Assembly (NCBI GenBank): GCA_003116875.1
Contig: BCKT01000012.1
Span: forward strand, 434,001-498,000
Reading direction: 5' to 3'
DNA length: 64,000 bases
Source: Takashimella koratensis
Lineage: Eukaryota > Basidiomycota > Tremellomycetes > Trichosporonales > Tetragoniomycetaceae
Both the position numbers and the translations under genes were made by a program. The notes beneath the pieces are model-generated. The model was not told where the DNA came from. It saw only the letters and a program-made list of their open reading frames with translations, and did no database searches. This document shows positions 1 through 9,866 of this stretch, in pieces. The first letter of the stretch is position 1. Each line of letters starts with the position of its first letter.

Positions 1-1189
1 TCAGATTAAGAGATGACTCACGCCCAATGATTCGACTGCCGACAATGTTGCCTCCGCCTGTTGCTAGATACAGACAGCCACCAATGGCCGCGTTGGTGAT
101 GTTGTACCGGGATTTAAAGACGGTGGTCAAGGGAACGACGATACAGTACAGCTGCAACATGATGGCGCTAGAGGCACTCGTCGCAACGACGATATTGGGC
201 CATCGCAGCAGACCCAGGCTTGTCAAGGGGTTGAACACGTAAAGGACGAATCGCTTTCCAGATCGCTCGCACGCGATTTGGTGCGGTAAGGGCGGATGTG
301 CGGTCTCGGGTAAAAAGAAGAATGTTAAAAGGACGGAGGTGGCTGATAGCCCGACGAGGAAGTACTGCGTCGATCGCCATGTCTCGGCAGTGTACTCGGT
401 GAAGAGGCCTGCGATGACAGGGGACAAGGCGGGGCCGAGGAGGACGCCCGAGTAGAACCAGCTCATAGCGTTGGCTCGCTCGGTAGGGCGGTAGATGTCA
501 CCAATGACACCGGCGCCAACAGCGAGGACGGCAGACGATCCTACCCCGATCGATATCAGCTTGGTCCAAATGCGTGACTGCCTGGTGTCGAGGACATCTT
601 GTGGGATGAGGACATGTACACGGTACTCACCAATACCCTGGAGGATTCGAGTCCCGATCAACGCCCCAATGTTCTTACTGAGAGCCACACCAACACTACC
701 TAGCGTCATGATCGGCATGGACGACATGATTACCGGTTTTCGGCCGTAAAAGCCCGCGAGAGGGGACCAGATGATGGGAGCAAGACCAATGGTGAGGATG
801 AAGATGGCGACAGTGTAATCGATGACGGAGCTGGTGGTGTTGAGGTCCTCGGCCATGATGGGAATGGAAGGGAGGAAGGCGGAGGATGCGATGGCTAGAG
901 GGAAGCAACAATGTATCAGCTTCGACCAGTCAAGCAGTCGTCTGACCCAGTTCGAGCCGATGGGGAGCGAGGGTTTGTACGTACGACTGAGAAACGCAGT
1001 GAACGACACGATCATGACGATGACATTCTTATGGGAAGGCGTGAACCGGTCGTACACGTCTGGTTCTCTCTGCGGCGCCTCTTCCACACGATCGCTACCA
1101 TTCTCATTTCCATCTCGTTCAACTTCTTCGGACTCGGCACCACTCTGCTTTGCGGGGCTCTTCTCAGAGCGAAATTTGAACCCCGCCAT
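1..1189 (-). CDS. MFS transporter, DHA1 drug:H+ antiporter type (3' part missing)
   Basis: A proton-coupled export permease of the plasma membrane is predicted; the substrate cannot be read from sequence. Exons are 985-1189, 631-894 and 22-540, with phases that match; a GTGAGT donor at 21 shows that coding continues beyond the window. About 329 residues are visible. The N-terminus is charged and cytosolic. Helix 1 follows, then a motif A region reading SPLAGFYGRKPV and the segment GVIGDIYRPTERANAM, typical of the 12-helix DHA1 family (Tpo/Flr/Qdr relatives). WRSTQYFL precedes the central loop. The start at 1189 gives a usual hydrophilic leader, and exon 1 joins exon 2 as FLSPIASSAFLPS, a family-typical helix. 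Confidence is high for the family and low for the substrate. Confidence 0.9.
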   Translation of the reverse strand, partial: MAGFKFRSEKSPAKQSGAESEEVERDGNENGSDRVEEAPQREPDVYDRFTPSHKNVIVMIVSFTAFLSRTYKPSLPIGSNWVRRLLDWSKLIHCCFPLAIASSAFLPSIPIMAEDLNTTSSVIDYTVAIFILTIGLAPIIWSPLAGFYGRKPVIMSSMPIMTLGSVGVALSKNIGALIGTRILQGIGEYRVHVLIPQDVLDTRQSRIWTKLISIGVGSSAVLAVGAGVIGDIYRPTERANAMSWFYSGVLLGPALSPVIAGLFTEYTAETWRSTQYFLVGLSATSVLLTFFFLPETAHPPLPHQIACERSGKRFVLYVFNPLTSLGLLRWPNIVVATSASSAIMLQLYCIVVPLTTVFKSRYNITNAAIGGCLYLATGGGNIVGSRIIGRESSLNL

Positions 1190-1796
1190 CACTGGTGTCG
1201 TCGCGGGGCGGTCGGTCGAGTCGCACGGGCGAGACCGGGGAGGGAGAAGGGATGTTGTTGTTGTTGGAAGAGCAAGCAAGCAGGCGCAATGTCCATCCCA
1301 GGCCAGGCTATGTGTATCGAGGAAGTGAGATTCGGCGCGTGTACCAAGTGAGTGAATGTCTTCGTTACAACAGGCAAACGGAGTAAAAGTATTCAAGTGG
1401 TAGACTCCAGACCTCTTCAGCAGCCTTGTTTTCTCTTTTTCTTTCTCCCCTCATGCCCTCTATTTTCGGGTGCTCGGCTTTCGCCGATTGGGTGAGTCGG
1501 GACGAAGGACTCGAACGCCACACTAAGCGCATGACCTGTTTGAGCAGAGGTTTTCGGCCAGTTCCGACGGGACCCTGGTGGACCATGCAGGAGGGTTACA
1601 GGGGTTCAGGGCCGGACTCGCGGACCGAGATGCCAGGAATGGAATTGGGATCGTCGGAGATGCCGAATCAGCTTGACAAGTCAGCTGTATATGCGGTGAA
1701 CCGGTATTCGACGGTCTCTTACGGCCGCCAGACCTTGTCCACCTCTGCGATCCTCAGCTGAAGCAATGTGGCATTGTCATGCAGGTCGTGATCGCC
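1190..1796. other. Intergenic region between the MFS gene and the small-gene array
   Basis: This stretch should hold the divergent promoter of the MFS gene. Short open frames here show no family resemblance and I see no RNA gene. Confidence 0.5.
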
Positions 1797-1860
1797 CATC
1801 CTTTCAGAGCGTGGTCCTTTCACCTCCTGTTGCTGGACTTGAACCTCGACAAGGGACTTC
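1797..1860 (+). promoter_or_regulatory. Conserved promoter block of array copy 1
   Basis: CATCCTTTCAG lies at 1797-1807, a second TCCTTTCA at 1815-1822, and a TTGAACCT...ACAAGGGACTTC segment ends at 1860. The same order occurs upstream of copies 2 and 3, and the first element also before copy 4. The element starts 181 bp before the ATG. Confidence 0.75.
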
Positions 1861-1977
1861 TACGGCTCTGTAGCTCTGCAGGCTCCTCACAGAATTGTAA
1901 GGCATGTTGCAGCCGGCCCAATCCTACGCACCGACACGTTCTTCTATCCCCCAACAATCTTACCGGCCACACCACCG

Positions 1978-2520
1978 ATGTCCGAGCAACACATCGATTT
2001 GACGTCGGGCAAGGATACGAGCCACACCTCGGCCAACCCCGCATGGACGCAAGTGTCGGCGGCTTGGACCCCTGAGAACTCCACTGAAGCCTTCCCTTGC
2101 GGCCGATCGGTTGAATCAGCCCCCCTTCCGTCGATGTTGCTTGTCGGCACAGAACTTGTCACCGCTCCGCAAAACGACAGCGATCGTTCCTCGACGAAGT
2201 GTTATCCCGAAGGACGCGACTCTGCCTCAGACCCCTTGTCAGCGGCAGCGGTGCGTAGGAAGATGCGCCCCCTCAATCTGCGTCGCTCTCCATTGCCGGC
2301 CGACCTCGGGGCCTGTGAGGTCGACAACACAGCTAAACCGGCTGTCGACTCGTTTGCCGACCCCTGGTCGGACCATGCGGACTCGGGTGGGGACACGGAC
2401 TCGTCTGGCAGCGCGGACTCATTTGTCGTCGAGACGCGAACACGGGTACTCCTGTCAGGCTGGCTCTCACTAATGGATCCGATTCCTGAGGACGTGGAGG
2501 AAGCGGAGGAAGAGGGATAG
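1978..2520 (+). CDS. Small Ser/acidic-rich orphan protein, array copy 1 (180 aa)
   Basis: I do not recognise this protein. The single exon encodes 180 residues that start MSEQHIDL, close to MSERHTDL of copy 3 and MCERPTSL of copy 2. No signal peptide or membrane helix is visible. The middle has basic RRKMRPLNLRR, then a Ser/Asp-rich stretch, then an acidic tail (EDVEEAEEEG). It is supported as a gene by the shared promoter block, the shared first residues and its place in a head-to-tail array. It is the most divergent member beyond the N-terminus. A function cannot be inferred. Confidence 0.6.
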   Translation: MSEQHIDLTSGKDTSHTSANPAWTQVSAAWTPENSTEAFPCGRSVESAPLPSMLLVGTELVTAPQNDSDRSSTKCYPEGRDSASDPLSAAAVRRKMRPLNLRRSPLPADLGACEVDNTAKPAVDSFADPWSDHADSGGDTDSSGSADSFVVETRTRVLLSGWLSLMDPIPEDVEEAEEEG

Positions 2521-2782
2521 GGGAATGCAGAAGAGAGACGCTGGGGTACCCCTGCGAGATGGAGAGGGTGTGTTTCCTTGTTGGAGTCCAACTCAAACCC
2601 AGGGTCAACACACCCGACCTTCTACATCATGAACATACACGCAGTATATACTGTACATGCCACTTCTGCTCCCAACGCTGCATTCTGCTACAGTTGTCGT
2701 TCTTTCAATCCTTCGCGGTCGAAGACTTAATCTGCGCTGGCTGACGCCCCCCTCGTCAGTGGCATGGTATGGCGTGACCGTT
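2521..2782. other. Spacer between copies 1 and 2
   Basis: This should hold the 3' end of copy 1 and the distal promoter of copy 2. Nothing else was recognised. Confidence 0.4.
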
Positions 2783-2855
2783 CATCCTTTCAGCACGCAG
2801 ACCCAAAAGTCCTTTCATATGCCTCTGCTGAGGTTGAACCTGGACAAAGGACTTC
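2783..2855 (+). promoter_or_regulatory. Conserved promoter block of array copy 2
   Basis: CATCCTTTCAG is at 2783-2793, preceded by TATGGCGTGACC. TCCTTTCA is at 2810-2817 and the GTTGAACCTGGACAAAGGAC segment follows. The block starts 187 bp before the chosen ATG. An ACTTATAAG sequence between block and ATG could be a TATA-like site. Confidence 0.75.
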
Positions 2856-2969
2856 CCCCACTGGCGCGGCAAGCTCCTCATTTACTTATAAGCCATGTCG
2901 CGACCACTCCAACCCTTCATATTGACACTTTCTTCCATTCCCCACGACTTTCAACCCGACCACCAAGCG

Positions 2970-3572
2970 ATGTGTGAACGACCAACCAGTCTCTTCGAGG
3001 GCACCAGCGACTCTTCCGAATACCGCTCTTCGGGCGACACCTCTTCCATGTGGGAGGATTTTCGATCGATTTTGGGAGCCACTGTTTCTGCGATCTCCAG
3101 GTATGTTTTCCCTTGCAGTCGATTGAACAGATCGAAGCGCACGACGACGATATCGTCCGACAATTCGGCCGCCTCTTATACAGACACGGAAAATGGGAGC
3201 CCTTCCCATGCTGCATTCGTCATCCCTCCGTTCCCCTTCGAAGTCCCTGCACGCCCAATCTCGACTTCCGATGCCGAATCCACCCGCTTGCCAAAGCTGT
3301 ACTCCACCGCGGAGGAGACGTCGAACCTTTACGCCGATGCCGAGGGAGGAAATCAGTGGGGGTGGGTCAAGTTGCACGAACCCAAGTCTCGAAAGGCTCA
3401 TCGAAGGTGGTCGGAACGGTCGAAAGAAGGAAGTTTGTATTCAATCCAAGAGGAGGCGGAGAACGAGAAGGATTGGAGACAGGGAAGGAAGAGGGGAATG
3501 GAAAAGGGAAGGGAGACGGTGGAATTGACTTCACAGTCACAGGAATACAGTAGCATACATGGGAAGTCCTGA
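2970..3572 (+). CDS. Small Ser-rich orphan protein, array copy 2 (200 aa)
   Basis: No known family was recognised. An upstream in-frame ATG exists at 2895, but 2970 is preferred. It gives MCERPTSL, aligned with copies 1 and 3, it places the promoter block at the same distance as in the other copies, and its context resembles theirs. The N-terminal third is Ser-rich and leads to SSMWEDFRSILGATVSAISRYVF. This matches in pattern ASIWRRARSSLASSASALSSFF of copy 3 (a Trp followed by an amphipathic helix). The C-terminal half is charged. The stop codon is part of a 21-nt 3' element shared with copy 4. Confidence 0.65.
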   Translation: MCERPTSLFEGTSDSSEYRSSGDTSSMWEDFRSILGATVSAISRYVFPCSRLNRSKRTTTISSDNSAASYTDTENGSPSHAAFVIPPFPFEVPARPISTSDAESTRLPKLYSTAEETSNLYADAEGGNQWGWVKLHEPKSRKAHRRWSERSKEGSLYSIQEEAENEKDWRQGRKRGMEKGRETVELTSQSQEYSSIHGKS

Positions 3573-3591
3573 GTTACCCATGCATTCATTG
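3571..3591 (+). repeat. 3' element shared with array copy 4
   Basis: A 21-nt segment beginning GAGTTAC and ending CATTCATTG overlaps the stop of copy 2. It recurs at 5617-5637 after copy 4 with one mismatch. Confidence 0.7.
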
Positions 3592-3766
3592 TCCATATAG
3601 TTTGATGAAACATTCTATCACTTTGGTTGTTTACCTGTCTGTCACCTAACTTCCTCACAAGCTGTGCCGCTGATGCTGTATCGCAGTCTCCATGCTTATA
3701 GTAGAAGTCTTCGGGTGAGACGATGTCCTCTCAACATCCCCAGTAGCGCGATATGGCGTGCTCGCT

Positions 3767-3839
3767 CATCCTTTCAGCATTTGGACGCACTGATCCTTTC
3801 AATCGCTGCTGCTGGACTTGAACCTGAACAAGGGACCTC
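3767..3839 (+). promoter_or_regulatory. Conserved promoter block of array copy 3
   Basis: CATCCTTTCAG is at 3767-3777, preceded by TATGGCGTG. TCCTTTCA is at 3794-3801, and the TTGAACCTGAACAAGGGACC segment runs to 3839. The block starts 199 bp before the ATG. Confidence 0.75.
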
Positions 3840-3965
3840 CACAAGCTGGCCTTCACCGCCAGCTGCCCACATACCCCACTTATAGCTCGAACGCTCACTC
3901 ACTCACTCATACTAACACTCTTCCTCATCTCTCTGCGACCCACCACAACCCCACACACCGCCACG

Positions 3966-4523
3966 ATGTCCGAACGCCACACTGATCTGTCACACATATC
4001 TCAGGAGGAGACGAGACACTCTTCGATCTCTTCGAACGACCGCGCTTCCATCTGGAGACGTGCTCGTTCGTCTCTCGCTTCGTCCGCCTCTGCACTTTCA
4101 TCTTTCTTCAGTCTGTCTGGTCGATCGTCAAAAGCGGACTTCACCTCGACGGACACGTCCGGCATGCTTATCACCGGTATCAAGGGCCATGAGGCGCGCG
4201 GCAACTCCTCTACGACTTCTGGCACCGTTCGCCGTCACCACGGTCTCCCTCCGCATGCGCGGAACCCAGAGGACTTCGCGAAGCACTTACGCCAGGAATA
4301 CCACCGCGGCCGAATGCGCGGGTTGTACAAACAGGACGATGAAGGGTCTGGCACCTTTCTCGACCCGTCGGCGCCCTCGCATCCCAGCAGGTCACAGCGA
4401 TCGTCGACGAGTTCGCGTCCACGTCATCATTGGCGCTCGTCAAGACCCTCGCGTCTCCACCCTTGCAGGTGTGGCACAACCTCGCTGGGGTCGATCGAGG
4501 AAGTGGACTGGGAAAATGCCTAG
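3966..4523 (+). CDS. Small Ser-rich orphan protein, array copy 3 (185 aa)
   Basis: This protein is unrecognised. The start MSERHTDLS aligns with copy 1. A Ser-rich N-terminus carries a Trp plus a helix-prone segment (about residues 27-50) shared in pattern with copy 2. The central block NPEDFAKHLRQEYHRGRMRG resembles NPLNFGRANLRKALRKYHQT of copy 4. The family is therefore linked pairwise through different blocks. The C-terminus is Ser/Arg-rich and ends in an acidic SIEEVDWENA. There is no signal peptide and no membrane helix. A small regulatory or structural cytosolic role is possible, but nothing in the sequence fixes it. Confidence 0.65.
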   Translation: MSERHTDLSHISQEETRHSSISSNDRASIWRRARSSLASSASALSSFFSLSGRSSKADFTSTDTSGMLITGIKGHEARGNSSTTSGTVRRHHGLPPHARNPEDFAKHLRQEYHRGRMRGLYKQDDEGSGTFLDPSAPSHPSRSQRSSTSSRPRHHWRSSRPSRLHPCRCGTTSLGSIEEVDWENA

Positions 4524-4854
4524 GAGTGGGAGACGAAAGATGAGAAACGACGAGGGAGTCGAAGAACGAGAACAGAGGGGAGGAGGGACCGAGTCGTGGC
4601 GTTCTGTCATCTGTGCTTTTGGGGATGGGAAACACGTTCTTGCCTTGGGTTCGAGCTTCAGTTTTTTGAATTCCTCACAATATTTCATATCATGTCTCAA
4701 GTCAATCTTCTCGTTTCTCGATATTTCATCCGTAATCGTTTGTACAACTTCACCCCTCACTTTGCTCTCAGTATCCTGTAGTCATGAAGCGCATTGTATG
4801 TGTCCATTGGGCCTCACAGAATTCAGCAAGAGCATCTGGTATTGCGTGACAGAC

Positions 4855-4865
4855 CATCCTTTCAG
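4855..4865 (+). promoter_or_regulatory. CATCCTTTCAG element of array copy 4
   Basis: The 11-nt core is identical to that of copies 1-3, is preceded by TATTGCGTGAC, and starts 177 bp before the ATG. The downstream second and third segments seen in copies 1-3 are degraded here. Confidence 0.7.
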
Positions 4866-5031
4866 AGAGTATTTGCAAAGCCCTTCGGTACTTCAACTTC
4901 GGCATGCCGCCTTCGAACATGTCCGCTCCACCCTCCTATACCTCGTTTAACAAGCTGGTCGCCGCTACCCCGTGTGTTACTGTTTGACACTCTCTCACAC
5001 CCGTCGGACATCACTCGACAAGTCCACGATC

Positions 5032-5583
5032 ATGTTCTCGTGGAAGAAGAAAAAACAGGGCTCAAAGAGCAGCGTCGATATGCCGGGTTCCAAACCTGGG
5101 CGATCTCCTTCCACCGCTTCCACCAGCTCCGCTTCCTCAGGCTACTCTGGTTCCGTCGGCTCCGCGCATCCTCCCCGTCCTCACAGCAGTCTCGGCTATC
5201 GTTCCTCTTCTCGACATGACAGCCAAGCGTCCGGGGTCGACCCGCGACAGAGCAACCGGTCTCTAGCCTCGGATTCAGATCACTTTGCCGGCTCGTCATC
5301 CTTCTCCGCGCTCGACCTCCCGGAACCGCCCGTTCCCGGAATCAACGATGCGTCGAACCCGTTGAATTTCGGCAGGGCCAATTTGCGCAAAGCGCTGCGC
5401 AAATACCACCAAACGAACCCGAAGTCCAGAGCGCCAAGCTTTTCGAGCACCAACCTTTCTGCGCAACACCAAGGACAAGGCGACACCCGTCAGGGGACGA
5501 CCAAGGCACCGAAGATGGAGTCGATCGGCGAGGGGTCTGATGAAGAAGGGTCCGATGAAGAAGGGGGTGGTGCTACACTCTGA
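5032..5583 (+). CDS. Small Ser-rich orphan protein, array copy 4 (183 aa)
   Basis: This protein is unrecognised. The chosen ATG starts MFSWKKKKQGSKSS, a basic N-terminus unlike the other copies. The middle is strongly Ser/Gly/Pro-rich. The block around residues 110-130 (SNPLNFGRANLRKALRKYHQ) resembles the NPEDF...LR..YH block of copy 3. The C-terminus has two GSDEEGSDEE acidic repeats. Promoter element and 3' element are shared with sister copies. The gene ends about 80 bp before the 3' end of Chs7 on the other strand, so the two are convergent. Confidence 0.65.
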   Translation: MFSWKKKKQGSKSSVDMPGSKPGRSPSTASTSSASSGYSGSVGSAHPPRPHSSLGYRSSSRHDSQASGVDPRQSNRSLASDSDHFAGSSSFSALDLPEPPVPGINDASNPLNFGRANLRKALRKYHQTNPKSRAPSFSSTNLSAQHQGQGDTRQGTTKAPKMESIGEGSDEEGSDEEGGGATL

Positions 5584-5616
5584 TCTGCCAGACGACATTT
5601 CAATACATCACAATCT

Positions 5617-5637
5617 GAGTTACTCATGCATTCATTG
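5617..5637 (+). repeat. 3' element shared with array copy 2
   Basis: This is the second copy of the 21-nt element at 3571-3591, with one mismatch. It lies 33 nt after the stop of copy 4. Confidence 0.7.
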
Positions 5638-5660
5638 CCATCACTACATGATGTTCCATA

Positions 5661-7173
5661 TCATGACCACATATCAAACTGATCATCTCCCCATTCTTCC
5701 TCCGTGATGGTCTATACAGTCAAGTCAGCGTGTTCTGATAGTTTGCAACTCACCGTCCAAGCAAGGTAGATTAATCCCAATGCACAAGAGTTTAGGAAAG
5801 TCGACAGGAACGCGCCATTGATCTTCCCGCCCGATGACTGAGGGAGATGTCAGCTCCGAATTCACATAAGCACAGTATACCTACTTCGCATAGCGGGTGA
5901 GAAGCAACAAAGAAGACGATTTGCGAGCCTGAGAAGAGGCAGAAAGCGAGAGAGAGGTAGGCTAAGCTGTCAGCTCATGTCAGCGTCAACATCCCACCTG
6001 CTGGTTTGGGTTCGCGCAGAGTGCCAAGTGTGATGAACAGCATTAAGACGATGTATATAACGGAAGCGCTGTATGTCTGTGTCAGCTAATTTTCTATGCC
6101 AATAGCCAGCGACAAGCTCACGCTGCCGGCCAGATTAGGCTAAGAACGAAAAGAGCGGTCGAGCGGAGGTTGGTCGGATCGGAAGCGGAGACTGCAAACG
6201 CCGAAGAGTTCCAATTGAACCCGACGGCGAGGGAGATGTACAATGTCGGTGCGAAGAAGAGAAGGGAGACGATGCTAAGCGGGACGACCGCTGCGGGCGT
6301 GCCGTCTCTGTGGTATACTGTTAGCTACATGTCGAATGTTCCAGGGGTTTTGCTGCCAGACTTCAGAGCACCCACTCGACAACTTGGGTCGCAATTATAG
6401 CGTTACCGAGGAGGACCCAGAAGGCTGTCACGAAGAAGGCAATGTGAATAGACGAGACGATCACGAGACCCTTGGACCCTGGGGCTGGGTCAGCTGACCT
6501 ACGAGCGACACCGTAGCCCTTTGTAGCTCACCTTGCTCCAGGATCGAGGTCATGTCGATCAGCTGGAAGGCGCAGAGGATGCCGTAGAGGACGATGAGCG
6601 CCCGAAGCTCAACTCGACCGACTGCCGCCCGGCGCCGTGTGGCGTGAGCCGCAAGACCAGCTGCGAATAGCAGCGACACCGCTGACAGGGCTATCAAGGC
6701 TGCAAGGGTGAGCAACAATCAGACGTGGTCTCAAGGGATGGCGTGCTAGAAAGGAACGGCAACGAGAGAGGGAGAGCGGAGTTGAGGTGGAACTCACCAG
6801 CATCTCCCTTTGACCCTCGGTGCCCTACTCGTGCGATCTCGCAAGTCGCTCCCACCCCCGTCCCAGCGTCAGACCTCGCAGCCATGACGTTCGTGTCATC
6901 CGTGACACTCAGCGAAGTCTGGTCGGTCAACGAGGGGATCTTAACCTTCGGGCATGTCGCTCACTCACCACATTGTACTGGTCGAAGAAACCGGAGGAAG
7001 GGAAGAGTGTTGTGAGGTTGTGATTGGCGTTATAGAGCTGGGAGAAGAAGAGGTTGCACTGCGGAAGCGGTGTGTGCTGGCCTGGGACGTAACACTCAGC
7101 TATGCAAAACACTACTCGCCGTAGCTCTAGGTAACTCACAAATCCAGCCGAATGAACCAAACGGCTCGGGCAT
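5661..7173 (-). CDS. CHS7: Chitin synthase export chaperone Chs7
   Basis: This ER multi-span protein is needed in yeast for chitin synthase (Chs3) to leave the ER. Ten exons keep frame: 7140-7173, 6969-7081, 6798-6918, 6532-6699, 6376-6478, 6122-6307, 5998-6068, 5885-5961, 5754-5837 and 5661-5711, giving 335 residues, the usual family length. Family marks are ICQHTPLPQCNLF at the N-terminus, VVEDGTPAAVVPLS (yeast has LWEDGT) after helix 3, and SSGGKINGAFLSTF before the last helix. The end is TITEEEWGDDQFDMW. The start at 7173 gives MPEPFGSFGWIC. An ATG five bases upstream at 7178 is out of frame and would not join exon 2 correctly. Confidence 0.93.
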
Positions 7174-9866
7174 GACATGCAGACGATGTTGTCAAGGCGG
7201 ATGGTTGGGATAGGAACGGCTGAAGATGAAGTGAGATGAAATGAGCAATGAACAAGAGCACGTTGAAGCAGCGTTGAATGGATGAATTGAATGACTAGCC
7301 GACTTTGTTGGATAGCGTGGAGGCGGGTCGACTTTCTCCCGGTCTCCTCGGCCGTCCTAGTTTGAGCTGGTACTTTTAACCCCTCGCCGACGTCTTCGAG
7401 CGATCAACGAGATGAGAGAGGCTGTTCTTGAGCACGTCAAAATGCGGTGGAGGCCAGGCCTTCGTTGTCACAAAATCAACCTACGCGCGGTGCTGGAGGG
7501 AGGCGGTTGCTGTGTTTGATCTCAAAGGAAGGGGAGAGGATGGGAGTTGAGGCAAGAGGGGTGGTTGTATCAGACTTGCGAAGGCAAAAGGGGGCTCGGA
7601 GCAGCGATCGAGAGGAGAAGAGGTCGATGGCAGTCGCAGGCTGGGCTGAGTTGGATCCGGGATGGCCTTGGGATGGTGGGAAGAACGGGGATGAGGATGG
7701 ATGGGATGAGAAGAAGAAGCAGAAGAAAGAGGATGGGTTGAATGAAGACGGACGAGTAACGGGGCAATAGACCAAGGGCGCAGCGACGGGAGACGCGATG
7801 GTAGTGAGTGTTGAATGGCAGCCAGTCTTGCTTGCAGGTCCGTGCAGCAGGGGAGCAGGCGCGAGCAGGCTACCAAGTCGGGGAAGAAGGAGGGAGGCGG
7901 CTGTGGTTGAGGTTGAATGATGGCTATGAATATGGTTGTGGTTGACTGATCAAGACCACGGCGGCGACGACTGATGCTTGGCTGCCTTGCCGATGCCATC
8001 GACCCAGCATGGTCGCAGTCACGACCATGTCGACCATGTGTCACCAGTCGCTAGCCTGTCCAGTGAGACCCAGGCCGCCCGATCCCGGACTAGACCTCGA
8101 CTACCTTTCCTGAGCAACCGGTCTTTGCCCTTCACCTCCAGCTCCTCTTGCCCCCGCCAGGCATCCCAACCCCACCTCAGATGCCTGCCGTTTCCCTCTT
8201 CATTTCCCCTTGTAACTCAATCCCCGTGGTCGCCTGCCTTTCACCCTCCCCTCACCCCTGTCCCCAATCCCCGCCCCATCCTTCCGCCTCCCACAGACTC
8301 CGCGTTTCCCACGATCAACTCGACCATCTTGAGCTTGACGACGACACTAATGCTTCATCGCCCATCTATCTCGCGTCCCCATGTCCTTGGCTGCTCCACG
8401 GCACTTGGCTGTCGAGTCGCTCTGCTCTCATCTCACCCCAGCCCCAAGCCCACCCCCGTTCAACGTTTCATGATGAAGTTTTCAGGGTGTAGGCGGGACT
8501 TCCGACACAAGACGAAACACATTGCTGCACTAATTTACGTAAATACTGCAGTACTCGCCTCCCCGAATACCGTCCTGACCACCCGACCACTCATTTGTGT
8601 AGGCTCAAGGGGGCCACTCACACTACGCAGCGGACGTCCCGATCGCTGACGGGGTCGCAGGCGCTGACGATAAGAAGGTCAGCGGTGCTGCATATAGCAA
8701 GGAAAAGAGGAGATTACCCAGATGCGAGCCGGAAAGCTGCTGGGAGCGCTGCACCGCGCTGATACCAAAGGAAGAGCTCTTGCTTATGATCAGGGTAGCA
8801 ACTGACTTGCCAAAGTATGATGTCTAACACCCTCGGCTAACGCCTTTCAAGCGTTGAATGACCCACAGGTATGGACGACATGGCTCTTGCCGATTCCATG
8901 GACATGACCAAGCGTTGATGGCTTTCTCATGCTTATTCTAACACGACCTCCTGATCTCATGCTAGTGTTCAATTTGATGTCATCTTTTCCCATCTCCATT
9001 CCCCCATGCGCGATGGCCACGGTTACGAGCGGGCGAGGTCGCGATCCAAGGCGCACCATGCTCACAATTGGATCAGCGTCTCGACATGTGCGGTTCACAG
9101 AAGGGGGACGTTTCAGATTTCAGGGTATCGGTGTCTTTGCTCATGCACGCGCTTGGGTCCTGGACCCGTGCAAGCAAACATTGTCGCTGACGCAGGTGAG
9201 AGCCAAACGCGAGTTCTGGGCGCGAACGGCAAGAGAAAGAGCCAGAGGCTCCGAGCACAATGTGGCGTACGCGGCAAGGGGGAATAAGGGATCAGGGGAA
9301 AGACGCGGAAAAAAGAAAGGGAAATCAGCGGTAAGGGTCAAGGTTTCGCTCAAAGCTTGAAGGAAAAATGTACGTAGGTTGGTACGCTTGCACACAAATG
9401 GTACAGGGTAAAGTGAGAGTCGAGGTACTGAAATCGCTGAAAAGAGCCAAGACGAGGAACCGACGCGACGCGCTCGCACCACTGGGATTGTGCACGAACC
9501 TCGCGGCCGAGGGAACAATGCGGATGAAGTGAAGGGGCTCGGGCGTTGCAGAGTCCTCGCAGAGGGAGCGTAAGCAAGGGCTGACGAGAGGAAAAGAAGA
9601 AAGCCAAGACCAAGTGCTCGAGATATAAGGACTGGAGTGGCTGCCGCGAAAAAAAAGCGCCCCCAATCCCGCTCTCCCGACCAATCCTCCCGCCATAGCC
9701 ACCACCTTCTGTGTGTATACCTGTATTGCTAAGACCAAGATCTGTTTCTCTATCGCATCGAGAAGCATCGGGACGACATCTTCACGACATAAAAGACGAC
9801 AGAGCATCGTTTCTCTTCAGGCTGGACCTCGACTAGAACTTCTCTTCTCCCTACAGCTCCACAACC
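7174..9866. other. 2.7 kb intergenic region between divergent CHS7 and the GH5 gene
   Basis: Open frames here are short, low-complexity and without family resemblance, and I could not build a spliced gene. The stretch probably holds both promoters and leaders. Confidence 0.45.

Noticed and set aside
822..1351. Plus-strand frames of 168 and 146 codons
   Set aside because: They are antisense to the first exons of the MFS gene, whose reading is well supported.
1490..1560. GTTCGAGTCC on the minus strand as a tRNA candidate
   Set aside because: T-arm flanks do not pair and no anticodon arm can be drawn.
1830..1860. Reverse-strand GGTTCAAGTCC inside the array promoter, resembling a tRNA B box
   Set aside because: The bases around it do not form a T-stem beyond two pairs, no acceptor stem or A box fits, and copy 2 changes the core. 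It is better explained as part of the duplicated promoter.
2895..2969. Upstream ATG at 2895 as the start of array copy 2
   Set aside because: It would break alignment of the N-terminus and promoter distance with the sister copies.
7481..8649. Open frames of 187 (-) and 223 (+) codons between CHS7 and the GH5 gene
   Set aside because: They are Pro/Ser/Arg low-complexity products without family resemblance or splice support; composition explains them.
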